A stretch of 64,000 nucleotides of DNA from Actinacidiphila acididurans. Lineage in GTDB: Bacteria > Actinomycetota > Actinomycetes > Streptomycetales > Streptomycetaceae. This document shows, piece by piece, positions 9,100 to 17,563 of this stretch (position 1 is the stretch's first letter; each line of letters starts with the position of its first letter). The stretch is taken from assembly GCF_016918855.1 (NCBI RefSeq), contig NZ_JADKYB010000003.1, forward strand, positions 372,001-436,000, in the 5' to 3' direction. The notes beneath the pieces are model-generated. The model made no database searches, was not told where the DNA came from, and worked only from the letters and a program-made list of their open reading frames with translations. The translations under genes were made by a program, and so were the position numbers.

Positions 9100-9498
9100 T
9101 CGTCGGCGGGGCGCGGAAGCGGGGCGGTCGGCGTCGATACGGTGCCGTGAGGTTTTGCCGTCCACGCCACCGGCTTCAGCGCGACCGGGCCGGACAGGCT
9201 CCGCCGGGCCGCCCGCGAGCAGGACGTCGAGCGCCGGGCGACGACCACCGTGCACGACATGTGCGAGCCGCCGCCGGGCCGGACCCTGCGCGAGGTCCAC
9301 CCCTCGAGGAGGACGGCCTTCCACGTTGGCTGTCTCGCGTCACCCGGGCCCTGCCCCCCGGCGGCCGACCGACGCCGAGTCGGCGGGCAACTGCGCAGGC
9401 CGGGCGCCCGATATGGGTGTCCACGGAGCCGACCCGCTCGTATATCGTTCGCCGATACCGAGATCCGTCCACCGTGCCCGAACCGCGGAGTGTCAGCG
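9100..9498. other. 399-bp gap with a dyad before the permease
   Basis: No convincing gene. TATCG-TTCGC-CGATA (9443-9457) is a perfect 5-base inverted repeat in a short AT-rich patch about 45 bases before the permease start and may be an operator or part of the promoter. Confidence 0.4.
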
Positions 9499-10773
9499 AT
9501 GAGTACGTCTTCACCCGGTGCGCCCGCACCGCAGGCATTGGTGCGGCGGCTGGGTGTGGGCGACGCCGTGGTGATCGGCCTGGGCTCGATGATCGGCGCG
9601 GGCGTGTTCGCGGCGCTCGCGCCGGCCGCCCGCGCTGCCGGGTCCGCGCTGCTGCCGGCCCTCGCGGTCGCGGCGGTGGTGGCGTACTGCAACGCGACCT
9701 CCTCGGCCCGGCTGGCCGCCCGCTATCCGCAGTCCGGCGGCACGTACGTCTACGGCAGGGAGCGGCTGGGCGACCTGTGGGGCTACCTGGCCGGCTGGGC
9801 GTTCGTGGTGGGCAAGACCGCCTCCTGCGCGGCGATGGCGCTGACCGTCGGCAGTTATGTCTGGCCAGGGCAGCAGCATGCCGTCGCGGTCGCCGCCGTC
9901 GTGGCGCTGACCGCCGTGAACTACACCGGCGTGCAGAAGGCGGCCTGGCTCACCCGGGCGATCGTCGCTGTCGTACTGGCCGTGCTCGTCGCCGTGGTGG
10001 TGGCCTGCCTGTCCTCCGGCGCGGCGGACACCTCACGGCTGGACGTGGGCTCGGACGTCACTCTGCGCGGGGTGCTGGAGGCGGCCGGGCTGCTGTTCTT
10101 CGCCTTCGCCGGGTACGCCCGGATCGCCACGCTCGGCGAGGAGGTCCGCGACCCGCGGCGCACCATCCCGCGCGCCATCCCGGTCGCGCTGGGCATCACG
10201 CTGGTGGTGTACGTGGCGGTGGCCGTCGCCGTGCTGACCGTATTGGGCCCGGGCCGGCTGGCGCACGCCGGCGCCCCGCTGTCGGACGCGGTCAAGGCCG
10301 CGGGCGTGAGCGGGCTCGCGCCCGTGGTCCGTACTGGGGCGGCGGTCGCCGCGCTCGGCTCGCTGCTCGCCCTGATCCTCGGCGTCTCCCGGACCACCCT
10401 GGCGATGGCCCGCGACCACCACCTGCCCTCGGCCCTGTCCGCCGTCCACCCCCGGTTCGGCGTGCCGCACCGGGCCGAGCTCGCGGTCGGCGCCGTCGTG
10501 GCCGTCGTGGCCGCGACCACCGACGTACGCGGCGCCATCGGCTTCTCCTCCTTCGGCGTGCTCGTCTACTACGCCATCGCCAACGCCTCCGCCTGGACGC
10601 TCACCCCGGCCGAGGGCCGCCCGGCGCCGGTCGTACCCGCGGTGGGCCTGATCGGCTGCCTGCTGCTGGCCCTCGCACTGCCGCTCACCAGCGCCCTGTC
10701 CGGCGCCGCCGTCCTGGTCGCCGGCCTGGCGGCGTACGCCATCCGCTGGTCCCTGACCGGCCGCGGCCGCTAG
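9499..10773 (+). CDS. APC-family amino acid permease
   Basis: 424 residues, about twelve transmembrane helices. The N-terminus VGDAVVIGLGSMIGAGVFAALAPAARAAG contains the GSMIGAGVF substrate-backbone-binding motif of amino acid/polyamine/organocation transporters, and ARYPQSGGTYVYGRERLG and FFAFAGYARIATLGEEV are further family hallmarks. It should import or exchange an amino acid or amine. GGAG precedes the ATG. No amino acid enzyme is adjacent, so the substrate is not indicated. Confidence 0.88.
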   Translation: MSTSSPGAPAPQALVRRLGVGDAVVIGLGSMIGAGVFAALAPAARAAGSALLPALAVAAVVAYCNATSSARLAARYPQSGGTYVYGRERLGDLWGYLAGWAFVVGKTASCAAMALTVGSYVWPGQQHAVAVAAVVALTAVNYTGVQKAAWLTRAIVAVVLAVLVAVVVACLSSGAADTSRLDVGSDVTLRGVLEAAGLLFFAFAGYARIATLGEEVRDPRRTIPRAIPVALGITLVVYVAVAVAVLTVLGPGRLAHAGAPLSDAVKAAGVSGLAPVVRTGAAVAALGSLLALILGVSRTTLAMARDHHLPSALSAVHPRFGVPHRAELAVGAVVAVVAATTDVRGAIGFSSFGVLVYYAIANASAWTLTPAEGRPAPVVPAVGLIGCLLLALALPLTSALSGAAVLVAGLAAYAIRWSLTGRGR

Positions 10774-10997
10774 ACCAGCCCCACCACCTGCCCTTTTTCC
10801 CGACGGGTGAGCTCCTCGACCGGTCCCGTTCTTGGGAGTTTCTAGACCAAGGGTTCACGGCTCGGCCACGACCGGGCCACCACCGGGGGCAGTCGATGGT
10901 TGAAGCATGCACTTCCGTACCCGGGAGGGAAAGCGCACCACCGTGGTCCCGTACAGGGGGAGCGAACGGGTGCGCGGAGCACGGAAACAGGTGAGAC

Positions 10998-12872
10998 ATG
11001 CTCTTTGCACGAGCGATGACACGTCCGGGTCGTACCGGGCGGGCGGCGGCCCTGGTCGCCGCCGCCGCGCTGGCGGCCCTGGGCGGTTCGGCGATGCCGG
11101 CCGCGGCGCACGACGCCCACGGCGCCAAGGACAACAGCGCGAAGACGACGACGCCGATCAAGCACGTGGTGGTGCTGTTCGACGAGAACATCTCCTTCGA
11201 CCACTACTTCGCGACCTACCCCAAGGCCGCGAACACCGACGGCACTCCCTTCGAGGCCGCCAAGCACACGCCGAAGGCGAACAACCTGGCCAACGCCGGG
11301 CTGCTGACGCAGAACCCGAACCAGTACCTGCCCTCCCGCCTGGGACCGGCGCAGGCGATGACCTGCTCGCAGAACCACTCCTACGGGCCGGAGCAGTACG
11401 CCTACGACAACGGCAAGTCCGACAAGTTCGTGGAGAACACCGAGCAGGACAAGTGCTCCGGTGGCCTGTTCGCGCAGCCGGGCATGGTCATGGACTACTA
11501 CGACGGCAACACCACGACCGCGATCTGGAACTACGCGCAGCACTACACGCTGGGCGACAACTCGTTCTCCAGCACGTACGGTCCGTCCACGCCCGGCGCG
11601 CTGAACCTGGTCTCGGGCCAGACGCACGGCGTGGTCTCGGTCGACGCCACCAGCGGGACCGACAACCCGAAGCAGACCGCCACCCCGTCGTCGTTCGTGG
11701 CCTCCCCGAACGCGCAGGGCGTCGGCACCCTGAGCGGTGACACCGACCCGGCCTTCGACGACTGCTCGGACAACAACCACGCGTCGACCGGCGCGCTGGC
11801 CGAGATGACCGGCAAGAACATCGGCGACCTGCTCAACGCCAAGGGCGTGTCCTGGGGCTGGTTCCAGGGCGGTTTCCGGCCCTCCACCCCGTGGGACGGC
11901 ACCGCCGGCTCGTACGCCAAGTGCCAGACCACGCACACCAACGTCGGCGGCGCCGCGGTCACCGACTACAGCCCGCACCACTCGCCGTTCGAGTACTACA
12001 AGTCGACGGCGAACCCGCACCACCTGGCGCCGGCGTCGGTGGACGAGATCGGCCACAACGGCCGGGCGAACCACAACTACGACCTGACGGACTTCGACGC
12101 GGCGCTGGCCGCGCAGAAGCTCCCGGCGGTCAGCTTCCTGAAGGCCGCCGCCTACCAGGACGCGCACCCGGGCAACTCCGACCCGCTGGACGAGCAGAAC
12201 TTCCTCGTCAGCACGATCAACAAGATCCAGCAGTCGCCGGAGTGGAAGTCCACCGCCGTCGTGATCGCCTACGACGACTCCGACGGCTGGTACGACCACG
12301 TGGCCCCGCCGGTCCTCAACGGCTCCACCGACACCAAGACCGGCTCCAACGGCCTGGCCACCGACAGCCCCGCCTGCCAGAGCGGCCCCGCGGCCGTCGC
12401 CGGCTACCAGGACCGCTGCGGCCCGGGCCCGCGCCAGCCGCTGCTGGTGATCTCGCCCTACTCGAAGACGAACCACATCGACCACACGCCGACCGAGCAG
12501 GCGTCGATCACGTCCTTCATCGAGCAGAACTGGAAGACCGGCAAGATCGGTGACGGCTCCTTCGACCAGCGTGCCGGCACCCTGGACAACGCCTTCGACT
12601 TCCAGCACCCGAACAAGGTCGAGGTCCTCCTCGGCAGCAACGGCGCGGTCTCCAAGGTCGCCCCGTTCCCGAAGAAGTACCCGGCGCCGGTCGTCCAGCC
12701 CATCTCCGGCCCGGCCGGTGGCGGGGTGGACACTGCGAAGCTCGCCTCGGCCAGCGCGTCCAGCACCGGCACCTCCGCACTGCTGCCGGTGACCGCCGGT
12801 GTCGCCGCGGTGGTCGCCATGGGCGGCATGGCCTGGGGCCTGCGCCGCCGCCAGTCCCGCACCGGCGCCTGA
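10998..12872 (+). CDS. secreted phospholipase C/acid phosphatase-type phosphoesterase
   Basis: 624 residues. A signal peptide spans about 1-37, ending MPAAAHDA. The mature protein opens with IKHVVVLFDENISFDHYFATYP (ENxSFDHYF, residues 63-71), the metal-site/nucleophile region of the bacterial phospholipase C and AcpA phosphoesterase family; VIAYDDSDGWYDHVAPP is the second conserved block. The C-terminus is unusual: a hydrophobic helix followed by RRRQSR, so the enzyme may stay anchored to the membrane facing out. It should hydrolyse phosphate mono- or diesters, perhaps phospholipid head groups. A second in-frame ATG lies six codons later. The upstream GGGTTCACGG resembles half a PhoP box, but the evidence is weak. 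Confidence 0.85.
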   Translation: MLFARAMTRPGRTGRAAALVAAAALAALGGSAMPAAAHDAHGAKDNSAKTTTPIKHVVVLFDENISFDHYFATYPKAANTDGTPFEAAKHTPKANNLANAGLLTQNPNQYLPSRLGPAQAMTCSQNHSYGPEQYAYDNGKSDKFVENTEQDKCSGGLFAQPGMVMDYYDGNTTTAIWNYAQHYTLGDNSFSSTYGPSTPGALNLVSGQTHGVVSVDATSGTDNPKQTATPSSFVASPNAQGVGTLSGDTDPAFDDCSDNNHASTGALAEMTGKNIGDLLNAKGVSWGWFQGGFRPSTPWDGTAGSYAKCQTTHTNVGGAAVTDYSPHHSPFEYYKSTANPHHLAPASVDEIGHNGRANHNYDLTDFDAALAAQKLPAVSFLKAAAYQDAHPGNSDPLDEQNFLVSTINKIQQSPEWKSTAVVIAYDDSDGWYDHVAPPVLNGSTDTKTGSNGLATDSPACQSGPAAVAGYQDRCGPGPRQPLLVISPYSKTNHIDHTPTEQASITSFIEQNWKTGKIGDGSFDQRAGTLDNAFDFQHPNKVEVLLGSNGAVSKVAPFPKKYPAPVVQPISGPAGGGVDTAKLASASASSTGTSALLPVTAGVAAVVAMGGMAWGLRRRQSRTGA

Positions 12873-12918
12873 CCCGAGGCCACCACCTCACGTCACACCA
12901 ACTGAACAGCGTCACAAC

Positions 12919-12953
12919 GGCAGGCCCCGCACCCACCCGGTGCGGGGCCTGCC
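12919..12953 (+). terminator. strong hairpin after phosphoesterase gene
   Basis: Perfect 15-base-pair GC-rich stem (12919-12933 with 12939-12953) and a 5-base loop, 46 bases beyond the stop codon; no T-tract, as is usual for streptomycete terminators. Confidence 0.85.
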
Positions 12954-13048
12954 CGCGCATGGCTTCTTCCGCTGCACATCGCGCCTTCCGCCACGCGCCA
13001 ACAGCCGGTCGCACACTGTTCTCACGGGCTCTCCAGACTCAGCGCGTC

Positions 13049-13082
13049 TTTACCTTCGTAAAAGATTCTTTGCCTTCGTAAA
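13049..13082. promoter_or_regulatory. two direct repeats of a dyad upstream of PHP gene
   Basis: TTTACCTTCGTAAA (13049-13062) and TTTGCCTTCGTAAA (13069-13082) are near-identical inverted repeats (TTTAC/GTAAA around CTTC) set 20 bases apart, about two helical turns, in an AT-rich island ending 37 bases before the ATG. The arrangement looks like a two-site operator. Confidence 0.6.
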
Positions 13083-13119
13083 GTCGCTCGTTAAGTCGCT
13101 GCTATCGGCGGGAGTTCCC

Positions 13120-14841
13120 ATGACGCACGGCCACGACCACGGCCACCACCATCACCACGGCCCCCACACGCACACGCACGGTGACGCGGCCGGCGCCCTG
13201 CCGCCCGCCCTCGACAACTCCGTGCCGGACGAGGAACTGACGCCCAGCCAGCTCTCCCGCCGCTCCATGCTGCGCCGCACCGGCCTGCTCGGCGCGGGCC
13301 TCGCGGCCGGCAGCGTGCTGCCGATCGCCGGCCAGGCCGCCGCGGACGAGCGAAGAGAGGCCGGCCCCCGCTCCGCCGGCAACGGACGCTCGGCCGGTTT
13401 CCTGTGGCTGGCCGGCGACCACCACATCCACACCCAGTACAGCTCCGACGCCAAGTACCGGGTCATCGACCATGTCCGGCAGGCCAACGCCCACGGCCTG
13501 GACTGGATGGTCATCACCGACCACGGCAGCGAGCAGCACGCGAAGATCGGCGTGGAGAAGGTCAACCCCGACATCGTGGCCGCCCGCGACAAGGTCGGCG
13601 ACACCCTGGTCTTCCAGGGCCTGGAGTGGAACATCCCGGCCGCCGAGCACGGCACCGTCTTCGTCCACCCCGGCCGCAACGAGGTCGCGGTCCTGAAGGA
13701 CTTCGAGAACTCCTTCGACGGCACCGTCAAGGGCGCCGGCGACAACACCCCCGCCAACGAGGCGCTGGCCATCTCCGGCCTGAACTTCCTGGCCGACGCG
13801 GTCCGGCGGCGCCGGGTCAAGGACGCCCTGATGCTGGCCAACCACCCGGCGCGCAAGGGCATCGACTCCCCGCACGAGATCCGCAACTGGCGCGACGCCC
13901 AGCCGTCCATCGCGGTCGGCATGGAGGGCGCCCCCGGCCACCAGGCCGGCGGCATCGCCGCCCCGCAGGGCGCAGGCTCCGGCCGCGGCCTGTACGACAA
14001 CAGCCCCAGCGCCGCCTCCTTCCCGGGCTATCCGCTGGAGAGCTACCGCACCTGGGGCGGCTTCGACTGGATGACCGCCACCGTCGGCGGCCTGTGGGAC
14101 AGCCTGCTGGCCGAGGGCAAGCCGTGGTGGATCACCGCCAACTCCGACTCCCACAACGTGTACGCCGACTCCTCGGTGCGCGGCCCCGGCAGCGACTTCA
14201 ACGCGAACGGCCGTTATGAGGACCCGGTCTACGGCGGCGGCCTCAACGTCACCGACACCGACTTCTGGCCGGGCCAGTACTCCCGCACCCACGTCGGCGC
14301 GGCCGACTTCTCCTACGCCGCGGTCATGGACGGCATCCGCGCCGGCCGGGTCTGGGTCGACCACGGCGGCCTGATCAGCGGCCTGGACGCCCGGCTCGCC
14401 TCCGGCCCGCGCGCCGTCACCCTGGGCGGTGTCCTGCAGGTCCGGCGCGGCGGTCAGGTCGACCTGGTCGTCGAGATCTCGCTGGCCAACGGGCCCAACT
14501 GGGCGCAGTTCGTGCCCGCACTGGCCCGGGTCGACGTCATCCAGGGCGATGTCACCGGCCCCCAGGCCGACAAGGACGCCTTCGCCACGCCGCGGACCAA
14601 GGTCGTCAAGTCCTTCGAGATCGGCCGGGCCACCGGCACGGTCCGCCTGACGTACTCCCTCGGCCGCGTGGACAAGCCGGTCTACGTCCGTCTGCGCGGC
14701 ACCGACGGCAACCGCACCGCCGTCGGCCTGAACGGCCCGGCCGTCGACCCGGCCGGCCCGGCGATGGACGTCCTCGGCGACGCCGACCCGTGGCGCGACC
14801 TGTGGTTCTACTCCAACCCCATGTGGGTCCTGCCCGCATGA
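13120..14841 (+). CDS. Tat-exported PHP-domain metallophosphoesterase
   Basis: 573 residues. Residues 5-20 are very His-rich (HDHGHHHHHGPHTHTH). A twin-arginine signal follows (SRRSMLRR at 46-53, hydrophobic to about 74). The PHP domain starts with DHHIHTQYS (100-108) and has ITDHGSEQH, LEWN and ANSDSH blocks carrying the expected metal-binding His, Asp and Glu. PHP proteins hydrolyse phosphoesters with two or three divalent metals. Tat export fits a cofactor-loaded metalloenzyme. The His-rich stretch precedes the signal, so it would be removed with it, which is odd. GGGAG precedes the ATG. It is coupled to the next gene by ATGA overlap and may share phosphate scavenging with the upstream phosphoesterase. 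Confidence 0.85.
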   Translation: MTHGHDHGHHHHHGPHTHTHGDAAGALPPALDNSVPDEELTPSQLSRRSMLRRTGLLGAGLAAGSVLPIAGQAAADERREAGPRSAGNGRSAGFLWLAGDHHIHTQYSSDAKYRVIDHVRQANAHGLDWMVITDHGSEQHAKIGVEKVNPDIVAARDKVGDTLVFQGLEWNIPAAEHGTVFVHPGRNEVAVLKDFENSFDGTVKGAGDNTPANEALAISGLNFLADAVRRRRVKDALMLANHPARKGIDSPHEIRNWRDAQPSIAVGMEGAPGHQAGGIAAPQGAGSGRGLYDNSPSAASFPGYPLESYRTWGGFDWMTATVGGLWDSLLAEGKPWWITANSDSHNVYADSSVRGPGSDFNANGRYEDPVYGGGLNVTDTDFWPGQYSRTHVGAADFSYAAVMDGIRAGRVWVDHGGLISGLDARLASGPRAVTLGGVLQVRRGGQVDLVVEISLANGPNWAQFVPALARVDVIQGDVTGPQADKDAFATPRTKVVKSFEIGRATGTVRLTYSLGRVDKPVYVRLRGTDGNRTAVGLNGPAVDPAGPAMDVLGDADPWRDLWFYSNPMWVLPA

Positions 14842-15467
14842 CGACGCTCCCGCAAGGCCCCGGTGCCGGCGCCGTGATCGGCGTCGACACCGGGGCGGGG
14901 TCGCTGCGCGAGGCCGACCACGACCTGCACGAACTGGTCGACGCCCTCGGCGGCCCCGTCCCCGGCCTCATCGCGTGCACCCACCTCGTCCGCCTCCCCG
15001 GCCGCCAGGTCACCGTCCTGTCCCTGGCCCTGCCCGACGCGAGCACCGCCGAACGCGTCCGGCGCGACCTGCCGGACCTGCTCGCCGAGCGGTACGGGCC
15101 CGGCGCAGCGGCGAGTTCGGGCAATCCCGGTTACGAGCACGGCCCCGCCGACGCGGTGCGTGCGGCCGGTTTCGCGGCGGCCGAACACGCCCGCAGGTCC
15201 GGCGGCCGGGCGGTGGTCTACCCCGGCGTGGCGGCCCTGACCGGCACGCTCACCGTCGCGGACCTGCTGTCGTACTCCGCCATCGGCGCAACCTCCGTCG
15301 TCGGCGGCCCGCCCGCCGATCCGGCCGCCCCGGTCGAGACCCGCGGCCACGTACGGCCCGAGTGGTGCCGCGGCGTGCTCACCCTGGCCCTCGCCCCGGC
15401 GCCCGGCGGCCGGCTGGCGCCCTTCGAGGTCCCCAACCCCACTCCCTGCTGCGCCGACCACGCCTGA
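14838..15467 (+). CDS. conserved hypothetical protein coupled to PHP gene
   Basis: 209 residues, not recognised. The ATG overlaps the preceding stop (ATGA). The sequence begins with an actinobacterial-type dipeptide-rich strand (GAVIGVDTGAGSLREADHDLHELVDALGG), contains RQVTVLSLALPDASTAERV, and ends in CCADHA, a vicinal cysteine pair near a His that could bind metal. There is no signal peptide or transmembrane helix. Context suggests a cytosolic partner of the exported phosphoesterase, but this is only guilt by association. Confidence 0.7.
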   Translation: MTTLPQGPGAGAVIGVDTGAGSLREADHDLHELVDALGGPVPGLIACTHLVRLPGRQVTVLSLALPDASTAERVRRDLPDLLAERYGPGAAASSGNPGYEHGPADAVRAAGFAAAEHARRSGGRAVVYPGVAALTGTLTVADLLSYSAIGATSVVGGPPADPAAPVETRGHVRPEWCRGVLTLALAPAPGGRLAPFEVPNPTPCCADHA

Positions 15468-15526
15468 GCCGGTACGCCGGAACGGTGCCGGGCACAACCG
15501 GCGTCCCCGGCGTCCCGGCTCAGGCG
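15461..15526. terminator. bidirectional terminator spanning two stop codons
   Basis: Perfect 12-base-pair arms (15461-15472 with 15515-15526) extended inwards by about 7 more pairs. The structure includes the stop codons of both convergent genes, so one hairpin serves both. Confidence 0.85.
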
Positions 15527-16653
15527 GCCGTGCGGTGACGGTCGCCGGGGTGGTGGTGGGCCAGCGCGGCGTGCGGGTCGGCGCCGTGGCCGGGGGAGAG
15601 GTGGTCGGTGTGGACGGTGGCCGCGGTCAGCCGCGGGACGGCGTGGATCAGGGCGTGCTCGGCGCGGACCGACACCGCGTGCGCCTGCACGACGGTCAGG
15701 TACGGGGCGACCACGATGTCGGCCTCGGCCCGCAGGGTGTGGCCGATCCACCGCATGCGCAGGCCGCCGACCGCGAGGACTCCGGCGGCCTCGCGCAGCG
15801 CGGCCTCGCCGGCGTCGACCAGCGCGGGGTCCACGGAGTCCATCAGCCGCCGGCCGACCTCGCGGGCTGCGTCCCGCAGCACCGACAGGATGGCGACGGT
15901 GATGAGCAGGCCGACGGCGGGGTCCGCCCAGCGCAGGCCCAGCGCCGCGCCACCCGCGCCGAGCAGGACGGCCAGCGAGGTCAGCCCGTCGGTACGGGCG
16001 TGCAGTCCGTCGGCGACCAGCGCCGCCGAGCCGATCCGCCGCCCGGTGCGGATGCGCAGGCGCGCCACCCACTCGTTCCCCGCGCAGCCGACGACCGCCG
16101 CGAGCGCCACCACCCACAGGTGCGTGACCGTGCGCGGGTGCAGCAGCCGGTCCACCGCCTCGTACCCGGCCAGTGCGGACGAGGCGGCCACCGCCAGCAC
16201 GACCACGACACCCGCCAGGTCCTCCGCGCGGCCGTAGCCGTAGGTGTAGCGGCGGTTCGCGGCCCGGCGGCCCAGCACGAAGGCGATGCCGAGCGGGACC
16301 GCGGTCAGCGCGTCGGCCGTGTTGTGCACGGTGTCGCCGAGCAGCGCCACCGACCCGGACAGCCCCACGACGACCGCCTGCACCGCCGCCGTCGCGCCGA
16401 GCACCAGCAGCGACAGCCACAGGGTGCGGATGCCCTCGCGGGATCCCTCCAGCGCCGGGTCGACCTTGTCCGCGGTGTCGTGCCGGTGCGGGCCGACCAG
16501 GTGCGCGAGCCGGTGCCGCAGCCCGGCCCGGGCACCGTGGCGGTCGCCCTGGTCGTGCGGGTGCGGGTGCCCGTGACCGTGCGCGGACTCGCCGTGCCCG
16601 GGCCGGCCGGCGCCGGGGCCGTCGTACGGGTGACGGTGCTCGTGAGGCTCCAT
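15520..16653 (-). CDS. cation diffusion facilitator (CDF) metal exporter
   Basis: About 377 residues. The N-terminal 50 residues are His-rich (EPHEHRHPY, HGHGHPHPHDQGDRHG), followed by six transmembrane helices with SVALLGDTVHNTADALT, the CDF metal site (the HxxxD pair), and SAALVADGLHARTDGLTSLAVL, the second site. A cytoplasmic ferredoxin-like domain follows and the C-terminus is again His-rich (HAALAHHHPGDRH). It should export Zn, Co, Ni or a similar divalent metal in exchange for protons. A GTG eight codons upstream (16677) is an alternative start; neither has a strong ribosome site. Confidence 0.9.
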   Translation of the reverse strand: MEPHEHRHPYDGPGAGRPGHGESAHGHGHPHPHDQGDRHGARAGLRHRLAHLVGPHRHDTADKVDPALEGSREGIRTLWLSLLVLGATAAVQAVVVGLSGSVALLGDTVHNTADALTAVPLGIAFVLGRRAANRRYTYGYGRAEDLAGVVVVLAVAASSALAGYEAVDRLLHPRTVTHLWVVALAAVVGCAGNEWVARLRIRTGRRIGSAALVADGLHARTDGLTSLAVLLGAGGAALGLRWADPAVGLLITVAILSVLRDAAREVGRRLMDSVDPALVDAGEAALREAAGVLAVGGLRMRWIGHTLRAEADIVVAPYLTVVQAHAVSVRAEHALIHAVPRLTAATVHTDHLSPGHGADPHAALAHHHPGDRHRTAA

Positions 16654-16811
16654 GCCGCCCACGGTGGCACGGAACACCCATTGCGGCTACTGCCGTCGTA
16701 CCGCCTGTGAGCAGGTGCGATGCACTCGCAACAGCGACCCCGGGGCGGGTGGACACGCCCGTGCCGGCGACTGGGCGCGGGCGGGTCAGCGGGTGGGATC
16801 AATGGGCGCGG

Positions 16812-17336
16812 TCAGTGGTAGGCGTGGACCGCCGCGTGTCCCTTGCCGCGGCCGATCATCCAGTGGTTGACCGGCACGGTGAGGGTGAACGCCACGGCCA
16901 GCGAGGCCGCCAGCGACCCCCAGAACAGGAGGTCGGCCAACCCCGCGTCCATCGCGCCGGGCACGGTGACGACAACGGTGTTGTCGAGCAGTTCCATCAC
17001 TGCGATGGACACGGTGTCGGCGGCCAGGGCGACCCGGACCGCCTGGCGCAGCGGCACGCCGGCCCGGCGCACGCCGCGCATGGTCAGCCCGTAGCCGAAG
17101 ACGAAGGCCAGCACGACCGACAGCGCCACGGTCGCGCCGTTGTGCAGGCCGGCGGCGGTGCCGATGACCATGCCGAGTACTTCGCCGATGGCGCAGCCGG
17201 TCAGGCAGTGCAGCGTCGCCGTCACCGCCGTGCGCCAGCCGGGCGCCGCGTGGTGTCCGGCGTGCGCGGCCGCGTCCTGGTACGGCTCGGGTACGTGCCG
17301 CGTGCGAGGTGCGTGGTCGGTGTGCGTGTGGTTCAT
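16812..17336 (-). CDS. DUF4396 membrane protein, probably metal-regulated
   Basis: 174 residues. His-rich N-terminus (MNHTHTDHAPRTRH) followed by four transmembrane segments with the DUF4396 features TLHCLTGCAIGEVLGMVIGTAAG, FVFGYGLTMRGVRRAG, MELLDNTVVVTVPGAM and LTVPVNHWMIGRGKGH. Cys, Met and His near the membrane suggest metal handling, but the function of the family is not established. GGGAGG precedes the ATG. A 17-base CsoR-like palindrome lies about 41-57 bases upstream, arguing for copper- or persulfide-responsive control. The CDF gene follows in the same direction after a 158-base gap. Confidence 0.85.
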   Translation of the reverse strand: MNHTHTDHAPRTRHVPEPYQDAAAHAGHHAAPGWRTAVTATLHCLTGCAIGEVLGMVIGTAAGLHNGATVALSVVLAFVFGYGLTMRGVRRAGVPLRQAVRVALAADTVSIAVMELLDNTVVVTVPGAMDAGLADLLFWGSLAASLAVAFTLTVPVNHWMIGRGKGHAAVHAYH

Positions 17337-17376
17337 GGCGTTCCTCCCGGTGGTGGGGCCGGGTACCCTCAACCGT

Positions 17377-17393
17377 ATACCCCCTGGGGGTAT
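17377..17393. promoter_or_regulatory. CsoR-type operator
   Basis: ATACCCCCTGGGGGTAT is a perfect palindrome (8-base arms, central T) matching the ATACCC..GGGTAT pattern of CsoR-family repressors, which respond to Cu(I) or, in the CstR branch, to reactive sulfur. It lies in front of the DUF4396 gene and 170 bases before the divergent LysR gene. No csoR gene is in the window. Confidence 0.75.
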
Positions 17394-17563
17394 TCCTCGA
17401 ATACGGGAGCGACCCGACCGCGGGCGTCCCGGCGCCCGTCGGCCCGTACCGCACCGGCCCCGACACGCCCGCCGGATCATTAGAATCGGCGACCACGGCG
17501 GTCGTCCGGGCCCGCCGGGGCGACCGGCGAGCGGCCCGGGACCACAGCGCTCAGGGCGGGGAC

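Noticed and set aside
9155..9502. Frames in the 399-base gap before the permease
   Set aside because: They have no start signal or family and codon use does not differ from chance in this GC-rich DNA.
10851..10870. Possible PHO box before the secreted phosphoesterase (GGGTTCACGG)
   Set aside because: Only one convincing 11-base half-site; PhoP needs at least two direct repeat units.
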